64,000 nucleotides of DNA, from contig CM052358.1 of NCBI GenBank assembly GCA_028551475.1, forward strand, positions 24,516,853 through 24,580,852, read 5' to 3'. Source of the DNA: Casuarina equisetifolia (lineage: Eukaryota; Streptophyta; Magnoliopsida; Fagales; Casuarinaceae). The notes beneath the pieces are model-generated. The model did no database searches, had not been told where the DNA came from, and worked only from the letters and a program-made list of their open reading frames with translations. Positions 55,930 to 64,000 of the stretch are shown here, one piece after another; the first letter of the stretch is position 1, and every line of letters begins with the position of its first letter. The translations under genes and the position numbers were made by a program.

Positions 55930-58900
55930 ATGAAAAGTTGCTTAATCACAAAGACTAAAAAACACAAATGAGAGGGATGAGGATGACTAGAAAACAATAT
56001 AAAAATGAAAGAGAAGAGGGTGACCAGAAAATAATACCTATATTTGAAAGTGTCGGGTACTCTTATTAAGACGGGCATGGAAGGACAAAAAGGGTGGATG
56101 AAATGAAATAATGGAAGGATGAGATAGAAGGAGGAAGGTGACACTTGGGTAGAGAATAAAAAGGGAGTACGAAAGTGTTGTTGAAATAGTTTGGGTTATC
56201 CCTAAGTGACAACAAGGGAGGAAGAATGGCCATTTATAATGGGTGAAGGATAGGATGAAATAGTGGAAAGATGGGATAGAGAAATATGGTACATACAGAG
56301 GTGTTGACAAAACAGTTTGGATTGTCCCTGAATAATGACAAGGGGGGAAGAGGGGCCATCTATAATGGGTAAAGGATGCAATAAAATAATGAAAGGACAG
56401 GATAAAGGAAAATATTACATATAGAGGTGTTAACAAAAAGGTTTGGGTTGTCCCTTAGTAACGATAAGGAGGAAGAGGGGCCATTTGTAATTGGTAAAGG
56501 ATATGATGAAATAATGGTAGGATGGGATAAAGGAAAATAGTACATATAAAGGAAAAAGGGCCATTTGTAATTGGTAAAGGATGGGATAAAATAATGGAAG
56601 GATGGAATAAAGAAAGGTAGTACATATGGAGATGTTACTGAAATGGTTTGGGTCATCAAACCAAAAAACACAAATGAAAGGGAATAGGATGACTAGAAAA
56701 CAATATAGAAATGAGAAAGAGGAGAGTGACTTAAAAATAATACCTATGTTTGGAAGGATTAGGTATTCTTATAAAGATGGGCATGGAAGGAAAAGGAAGG
56801 TAGAGGGGATGAAATAGTGGAAGGATGGGGGAAAGGGTGGAGGGTAGCACTTGTGAAAAGAATTAAAAGATATAGTATGGAGGTGCTATTAAAACAGTTA
56901 GCATTGTCCTTGAATGACGATAAAGGAGGAAAAAGGGCCATTTGTAATGGGTGAAGGATGAAATGAAATAGTGGAAGGATGGGATAGAGGGACATAGTAA
57001 ATACATAAATGTTGACAAAATGATTTGGGTTGTCACTTATTGATGACAAGGGAGTAACGATAGGGAAGGAAGAGGGGCCATTTGTAATTGGTGAAGGACA
57101 ATATAAAAGAAAACTATAGATATAGAGGAAAAAGGGTCATTTGTAATTGGTGAAGAATGTGATGAAATTGTAGAAGGACAAAATAGAGGGAGGTAGTACA
57201 TATGGAGATACTGTTGAAATGGTTTAAGTTATCAAATCGAAAAACACAAATGAAAGGGAGGAAGATGACTGGAAAACAATACAAAAATGAAAAGGAGGAT
57301 AGTGACCTGAAAATAGTACTTATGTTTGGAAGGATTAGGTATTCTTATAAAAATGAATCTGGATGGAAGAGAAGGGTGGACAAGTTGAAATAGTGAAATG
57401 AGGGGATAGAGGGAGGAAAGTGACACTTGTGTAGAGAATAAAAAGAGTTAGTACGAAGGTGCTATTGAAATGGTTTGAGTTATCCCTGAGTAACGACAAG
57501 GGAGGTAGAAGGGCCATTTGTAATGGGTGAAAGATGGGATGAAATAGTGGAAGGATCGGGTAAAGGGAAAACTACATGTGGAAGTGTTGATGAAATGGTT
57601 TGGGTTGTCCATTAATGATGACAAAAGAGTGAAAACAAAGGAGGAAGAAGGGCCACCTATAATTGGTAAAGTATATGATGAAATAGTGGAAGGATGGGAT
57701 AAAGGGAGATAATACATATGGAAGAAAAGAGGTCATCTATAATTGGTGAAGGACGAGATGAAATAATTGAAGGACGGAATAAAGGGAGGTAGTACATGCA
57801 GAGATACTGTTGAAACAATGTGGGTTGTCAAATCAAAAAACCCAAATAAAAGGGAGTAGGGTGACTAGAAAACAATACATAAATGAAAGGGAGGATTGCA
57901 ACCAGAAAATAGGACCTGTGTTTGGAAGGATTATGTATTCTTATAGAGATGGGTGTGGAAGGAAAGCATGGTAGATGGGATGAAATAATGGAATGATGGG
58001 ATAGATGGAGGATGGTGACACTTATGTAGATAATTAAAAGAGATAGTACGGAGGTGTTGTCAAAATGGTTTGGGTTGTCCCTAAGTGACGACAAGGGAGG
58101 AAAAGGAGCCCTTTGTTATAAGTGAAAAACAAGATGAAATAGTTGAAGGACAGGATAGAATGAGATAATACATACAAAAGTGCTGACGAAATGGTTTGGA
58201 TTGTCCTTTAGTGATGACAAGGGAGAAAGAAAGGCCATCTGTAATGGGTTAAGGATGGGATGAAATAATAAAAGGATGGGGTAAAGGGAGATAAGACATG
58301 AAAGTATTGACAAAACAATTTGGGTTGTTTGTTAGTGATGATAGGGGAGGAAGATGGGCCATCTATAATAGGTGAACAATAAGACAAAATAGTGGAAGCA
58401 CAGGATAGAAGGAGATAATACATACGAAAGTGTTGACAAAATGGTTTAGGTTATCCTTAGTGATGATAGGGGAGGAAGAATGACCATTTGTAATTGATGA
58501 AATAGTGGAAGGATAAAGGCAGATTGTAAATACAGAGGAAAAGATGCCATTTATAATTGGTGAAGGATGGGATGAGATAGTAAGAGGAAATAGGGGGAGG
58601 TAGTACATATGGAGATGTTGCTAAAATAGTTTGGTTTTTTAGACTAAAAAACACAAATAAAAAGGAATATGATGACTAGAAAATAGTATAGAAATGAAAA
58701 GGGAGGAAGGTGACTAGAAACTAATACCTGTGTTTGGAAGGATTGGATACTCTTATAGAGATGGGCATGGTAAAAAGAAAAAGGTGGATGGGATAGAATG
58801 CTGGAAGGACAAGATAGAGGGAAAAGGATGGTGTTCATGACAAGAATAAAAAGAGAGTACAAAGGTGTTGTTGAAATGGTTCAAGTTGTCCTTGAACGAT

Positions 58901-61900
58901 GAGAAGGAGGAAGGCATACCATTTGTAATGGATGATGGATGCAATAAAATAGTGAAAGGATAGGATAAAGGAAATAGTATGTACGAAGGTGCTAATGAAA
59001 CGATTTAGGTTGTCCCTTAATGATGATAGGGGAGGAAGAAGAGCCATCTCTTATAGGTGAAGAATGGGATGAAATAGTGAAAGGACAAGATAAAAGAAAA
59101 TAATACATGCGAAGATGCTGATGAAACAATTTGGGTTGTCCTTTAGTGATGATAGGAAAGGAAGAGGGGCCATTTGTAATAGATCAATGACGGGATGAAA
59201 TAATGGAAGGACGGGATAAAGGAAAATAGTAATACAAAAGTGTTGACAAAAAGGTTTAGGTTGTCCCTTAATGACGACCAAGGAGTGATGATAAGGAAGG
59301 AATAGAAGCCATATGTAATAGATGAAGGACAAGATGAAATAGTGGAAGGATGGAATAGAAGGAGATAGTACATACGAAAGTGCTAACAAAATGGTTTGGG
59401 TTTTCTGTTAGTCATTATACAGGAGTGATGAGAGGGGAGGAAAAATAGGTTATCTATAGTGGGTGAAGGATGAGATGAAATAATGGAAGGAAGAGATATA
59501 AGGAAATAGTACATACAAAAGTGTTGACAAAACAGTTTGGGTTATCCATTAATGATGATAGGGGAGTGATGATATAGGAAGAAGAAGGGCCATTTGTAAT
59601 GGATGAAGGATGGGATGAAATAGTGGAAGAATAAGATAATAGAAGATAATACATATGAAAGTGTTGATGAAATGGTTTAGGTTGTCTATTAATAACAATA
59701 GGGGAGTGATGACAAGGGAGGAAAAAGGGATATCTATAATGGATGAAGGATGGGATGAAATAGTAGAAGGAAAGGATAAAAGAAGATAGTACATATGAAA
59801 GTACTAACAAAATGGTTTAAGTTGTCCGTTAGTGAAGATAGGGGAGTGATGATAATGGAGGGAAAGGGGATATATATAATAGGTGAAGGACAAGATGAAA
59901 TAGTGGAAGGATGGGATAGAGGGAGATAGTACACACAAAAGTGTTGATGAGATGGTTTAGGTCATCCGTTGATGATGAGAGGGGAGTGATGATAGGGGAG
60001 GAAGAGGGGTTATATATTATGGGTGAAGGACGAGATGAAATAATGAAAGGACGGGATAAAAGGAGATAGTACATATAAAGGTGTTGATGAAATGGTTTAA
60101 GTTGTCCCTTAGTGACAATAAAGGAGTGATGACAGGGAAGGAAGAGGAACCATCTGTAATGGATCAAGAATGGGATGAAATAATGGAAAGACAGGATAGA
60201 AGAAAATAATACAAATAAAAATGTTGACAAAATAGTTTGGGTTGTTCGTTAGTAACGACAGGGGAAGAAGAGGGGCCATCTATAATGGATTAAGGATGAG
60301 ATGAAATAGTGGAAGTATAGGATAGGAAAGGGATTGTATATATGAAAGTGTTAACAAAACAATTTAGGTTATTTGTTAGTAACGATAAGGGAGTGACAAT
60401 AGGGGAGGAATAGAGGTCATTTATAATGGGTGAAGGATGGGATAAAAAGAGATAATGCATACAAAAGTGTTAACGAATTAATTTGGGTTATTCCTTAGTG
60501 ACGACAGGGGGGAAAATGGGCCGTTTGTAATTGGTGAAGGACAAGATGAAATAATGGAAAAATAGGATAAAAAGAGACAATAAATATAGAGGAAAAGGGG
60601 TCATTTGTAATTGGTGAAGGATGGGATGAGATAATGGAAGGAGGCAATAGAAAAAGACAGTACATATGGAGATGCTGCCAAAATGGTTTGGGTTTCAAAT
60701 TGCAAAACACAAATAAGGAGAAGGATGACCAGAAAACAATTAAAAAATGAAACTAGTACCTATGCTTGAAAGGATTGGGTACTCTTATATAGATAGGCAT
60801 GGTAAGAAGAGGAGGGTGGATGGGATGAAATACTAGAAGGATGGGATAGAGGGAGGAGGATGGTACTTGTGGTGAGAATAAATAGAGACAGTACAAATGT
60901 GTTGTCAAAATGGTTTAGGTTGTCCCCAAGTGACAACAAGGGAGAAAAATGGGCCATTTGTAATGGGTGAAGGACGAGATGAAATAGTAAAAGGACGGGA
61001 TAAAGGGACATAATACATATTGAAGTGTTGACAAAACGGTTCAAGTTATCCCTTAGTGATGATAGGGGAGGAAGATAGGTTGTTTGTAATAGGTGAAAGT
61101 AAGGATGAAATAGTGGAAGGACGAGATAGAGGGAGATAGTACATACAAAAGTACTAAAGAAATGGTTTGGGTTGTCCTTTATTGACGATAGGGGAGGAAA
61201 ATGGGCCATTTGTAATAGGTGAAGGATGAGATGAAATAATGGAAGGACGAGATAAAGGGAGATAGTACCTATGAAACTGTTGATGAAATAGTTTGAGTTA
61301 TTCGTTAATGATAATACGGGAGGAAGAGAGGCCATCTATAATGGGTGAAGGACAAGATGAAATAGTGGAAGGACGAGATAATGAGACATAGTACATATGG
61401 AAATGCTAAGAAAATAGTTTGGGTTGTCCCTTAGTGATGACAGGGGAGTGACAACAGCGGATGAAGAAAGGACATTTGTAATTAGTGAAGGATCAAATGA
61501 AATAGTAGAGGGACAAGATAGAGGGAGACAATAAATACAGAAGAAGAAGGGTCATTCGTAGTTAGTGAAGGATGGGATGAGATAGTGGAAGGAGGAAATA
61601 AAGAGAGGTAGTACATATGCTACCAAAATGGTTTGAGTTTCCAAACCAAAAAACACAAATAAAAATGAGGAGGATGAGTAGAAAACAATACAAAAATGAA
61701 AGGGAGGAAGGTGATTAAAAAATAGTACTTGTGTTTAAAAGGATTGGGTACTTTTATATAGACAAGCGTGAAAGAAAGTGGAGGGTGGATGAGATGAAAT
61801 AGTGGAAAGATAAGATAGAGAGGAGAATGGCAGTTGTGTAGAAAATAAATTGAGATAGTACGGAAATGCTGTCGAAATAGTTTAGGTTGTCCCTAAGTGA

Positions 61901-61926
61901 CGACATGGGAGGAAAATGGGCCATTT
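55930..61926. repeat. 6-kb purine-biased minisatellite with higher-order structure
   Basis: Core unit of 125-145 bp reads on the + strand roughly GTGTTGACAAAATGG, TTTGGGTTGTCCCTTAGTGA, TGACAGGGGAGGAAGAGGGG, CCATTTGTAATGGGTGAAGG, ATGGGATGAAATAGTGGAAGG, ACGGGATAGAGGGAGATAG, TACATACGAAA. A 14-bp variant (GGGGAGTGATGACA) accounts for length steps. A longer second unit (AAACACAAATGAAAGGG, GATGACTAGAAAACAAT, CCTATGTTTGGAAGGATT, TATTCTTATAAAGATGGGC) starts at about 55961, 56668, 57243, 57841, 58651, 60706 and 61651. The + strand is purine-rich, so the minus strand has few stop codons and long overlapping open frames; these are not genes. Confidence 0.93.
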
Positions 61927-62033
61927 GTAGAAATAAAATAAAAGCAACAAAAGTTAGATTAAACTAAGAAACTGTTCAGTATTAATATTAATCAGTAGTA
62001 ACACAACCAATTCCAGCAATGATGCCAAAAACT
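61927..62033 (-). mobile_element. Truncated internal start and primer site of a Ty3/gypsy element
   Basis: On the minus strand just after the LTR end comes TTTTTGGCATCATTGCTGG. This is a transition-decayed version of TTTTTGGCGCCGTTGCCGGG, the well-known primer-site region of Athila/Tat gypsy elements (tRNA-Asp type). The internal region is cut off after ~90 bp at the minisatellite junction (GGCCATTTGTA then GAAATAAAAT). Confidence 0.55.
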
Positions 62034-63685
62034 TGTTCAGTGATATTCTATATGCAAGTGTATATGTCAAACAAGTAATATAATGATAAGTATGAGTACG
62101 TCTCACAAAGATTGATGTTTACCAAACTAACTAATTACTAATGGTGAACAATTTCTAAAATTTATCTAGTAACTCAAAGTGATAAAACATGGATTAATTA
62201 ACTAAATTTAACCTAAACTTGATTAATGAGATATGCTAGAACATCCAATTTCACCTAATTACTAGATATAAATGTCGATCATCCATGCTTGCAAGATTAA
62301 TTCTACTCATGTGATGGCAAAATTTCTAACTTATTCACTATCCTATGTCTAGGTATAGCGAACCTACTTAGCTTATTAATTCACTCTCAGTCTACATATT
62401 AATTAAATAAACTAAGTGCATTAAGATATGTGAATATTCCAATTTGTATTTAAAACCACACAAATTATATGGTATATGTCTATTTATATTAATCTATAGT
62501 TACATATTACAAGAAGCAACTGCATGCTATCTCTTGTTACTCTCTAACATGCAAATCAAGTTATCTAAGTGATAGCTAATCACTTAAAAGCATTAAACTC
62601 TGTAACATGCAATTTCACATTCATAAAATATCTCACAAAACATAAATACTCATAACATTCATATATTATAATTAAGTTTCATCATAGTTCTAACAAATTG
62701 AACTAAAACAACATATTTACATAACCTAAATCAATGCAAAAACATGAACAAAACATTCTAGAATTTAAAAACATTAAAGCTATTACCAAATATTTTCAAA
62801 TCACAAAATAGGTTGCACAAATCTGCACATCAGGGGGAGGAAGAGGTTGTCTAAAAAATAGGACAAAAAGGGGCTGAAACGCGCTTTCATGCGCCATCAA
62901 CACACGCTGCCATTGTCGTCAAGCGCAGGTGCCACGCGCCGTCGTGAGTCACCCACGCGCTGCCGCCGTTCTGCACAGAAACTGCCAAAAACTGTCGAGA
63001 ATGACATCTGGAGTGCCGATCTGTACAAATCTTGTGCTCAATCTCCATCGAACGGCGTAGATCTGACAGAAAAGGCTCGGACGGCGTTCGCCGTTCTTCG
63101 CCAGAAAACCGCCGGAAATCACTTGCAACTGCCACAGAACGACCGGAAAACGCACTAGAGTTGCAGATCTGTTCTCCCCTCGCCAAAATCAACCTAGAAA
63201 CAGCCGGAAAATGGAGTTTATCGTCAGAAATCGGTGCCTTCGCCGGAAAGAACGGCACGGACGACTTTCGCCCGACCGCTGGTGTCTTCAAAGTCCCGCG
63301 CTGTCGCGCGTGGCCTCTGATTTTCCGGTGAGGTCCCGTCCATTTTTCTCCTCCTTTTGTTAATCGGCCTCCAAAACCCGATAGACCCGATGTTCTCACT
63401 TTTGGCCCACTTCTCTCTTTTCCTTTTTCGCACGATCCAAGGCCCGTTCCTCTATCCTTTACAGGCCCACACTTGATAAAAGTCTCTCTTTTTAACTCTC
63501 CTTCTATTTTCTCATTTTCTTTTGATTTTGTGCTTCTTTTCTTCTTTTTTCTTCTATTTTGAGTTTGCTGCATAAAATAACAAAATATACATAAATAAAA
63601 TTAACATACAAATATAATTTACTAAAAATTATATTAAACATTACCTAAAATATTATTAATAATTCTATAAAATATAGAGTTATCA
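62034..63685 (-). mobile_element. Athila/Tat-like Ty3/gypsy LTR, ~1.65 kb
   Basis: Minus-strand start TGATAACTCTATATTTTATAG at 63685, end ACTGAACA at 62034, i.e. TG..CA, followed at once by the primer-site-like sequence. It contains a GC-rich block at 62880-63440 amid AT-rich text and the CAATCTTTGTGAGACGTAC / CACTTGCATATAGAATATC stretch common in LTRs of this type. The 228-codon minus frame (62887-63573) inside it is GC-driven and not a known protein. No partner LTR lies in the window. Confidence 0.55.
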
Positions 63686-64000
63686 GTCAATCATCTTATT
63701 TTTTAAAAATTCTTCATATTTGACAATAATGGGACCTCTAAAAAAAGTGTCCACGTTGCCCTTGTTATTTTTACTCATTCATTTTGACTCAATGCTACTA
63801 ACATCGAACTAATTTTATGGTGTGGAGAATGCAAGATTCACTTTTTTTTATTGTCATTATCATATTTATTGTTAATTTTTTATTGGAACTTAAAATATTT
63901 AATGCTTATGAGTAGCCCGATGTGGTTAATTTGAGTAAATATGTTGAATCAATGGACTAAAAGTGGGGAATGATTAATGATAGCAGAAAAATTAAAAAAG
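63686..64000. other. AT-rich DNA, nothing recognised
   Basis: No repeat unit of the minisatellite returns beyond the gypsy LTR, and no gene or element signature is visible before the window ends. Confidence 0.4.

Larger units (their letters stand above)
53960..55930. other. Intergenic DNA with two small tandem duplications
   Basis: 53560-53960 is the flank of a defensin-like module whose gene is deleted. After that the dirigent cluster similarity stops. An open minus frame at 54939-55310 (123 codons, one hydrophobic segment PIMLSLVCLVPTIAFLLYL) matches no family I know and may be chance. Otherwise no gene. Confidence 0.35.

Noticed and set aside
55914-61335. Series of long minus-strand open frames rich in Leu, Phe, Ser, Pro and His
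   Set aside because: They overlap each other in two or three frames and follow the repeat period. Stops are purine-rich and rare on the pyrimidine strand, so the openness is a composition effect. No start, domain or codon signal supports a protein.
55930-61926. CRISPR-like array
   Set aside because: Units are 125-145 bp without unique spacers, diverge throughout, and lie in a plant nuclear context with no cas genes.
62887-63573. 228-codon minus frame and overlapping plus frames in a GC-rich block
   Set aside because: Lies inside the gypsy LTR; basic, low-complexity, frame-ambiguous translation with no family match. GC-rich text yields long frames by chance.

Overview
The window is AT-rich nuclear DNA from a flowering plant, most likely a eudicot. 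The evidence is a tandem family of dirigent-domain genes, small secreted defensin-like genes, Ty1/copia elements, a plant-type LINE, and an Athila/Tat-like Ty3/gypsy LTR. I cannot name the species. There is no bacterial or organellar gene organisation, and I saw no rRNA or tRNA gene.

From 1 to about 51 kb the window is a dirigent (DIR) gene cluster with every copy on the minus strand. Seven loci look intact and intronless (186-194 codons): 2670-3254, 6618-7199, 11048-11608, 13469-14029, 21222-21803, 30816-31391 and 50202-50783. One copy (16051-16632) is full length apart from a single nonsense codon. Others are clearly broken: 27.0-28.0 kb, 32.7-35.7 kb, 44.7-45.2 kb and 45.8-46.1 kb. Three older C-terminal remnants lie at 24.7, 29.9 and 37.7 kb. 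Recognisable non-coding blocks recur between the genes, so the duplicated unit was gene plus flanks. From 23 to 48 kb the unit also carries a small six-cysteine (CS-alpha-beta type) secreted peptide gene: intact at 23.6, 36.7 and 47.4 kb, broken at 28.9 kb, and deleted from a fifth copy near 53.65 kb.

Mobile DNA dates the duplications. An LTR-like element sits at the same codon region of the DIR pseudogenes at 27, 33-35 and (truncated) 45 kb, so it predates their duplication. In the 33-35 kb copy two further LTRs are nested inside it, each with a target duplication. A decayed copia element with both LTRs and a tRNA-Met-type primer site fills 39527-44448. A LINE 3' end (52022-53408) interrupts one of two long paralogous segments (about 19.8-23.5 kb and 48.8-53.6 kb). 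The other segment preserves the empty site.

From about 55.93 to 61.93 kb lies a 6-kb minisatellite with strong purine/pyrimidine strand asymmetry. Its 125-145 bp core repeat is mixed with a longer variant repeat. It ends abruptly against an inverted Ty3/gypsy fragment (LTR about 62034-63685 plus primer site). The last 300 bp hold nothing I can identify.

Dirigent proteins are secreted and steer the stereochemistry of radical coupling or cyclisation in lignan, lignin-like and phenolic defence chemistry. The small cysteine-rich peptides are probably apoplastic too. The cluster therefore looks like a birth-and-death defence locus in which two unrelated secreted families were copied together. That functional reading is inference; the gene calls and duplications are read directly from the sequence.
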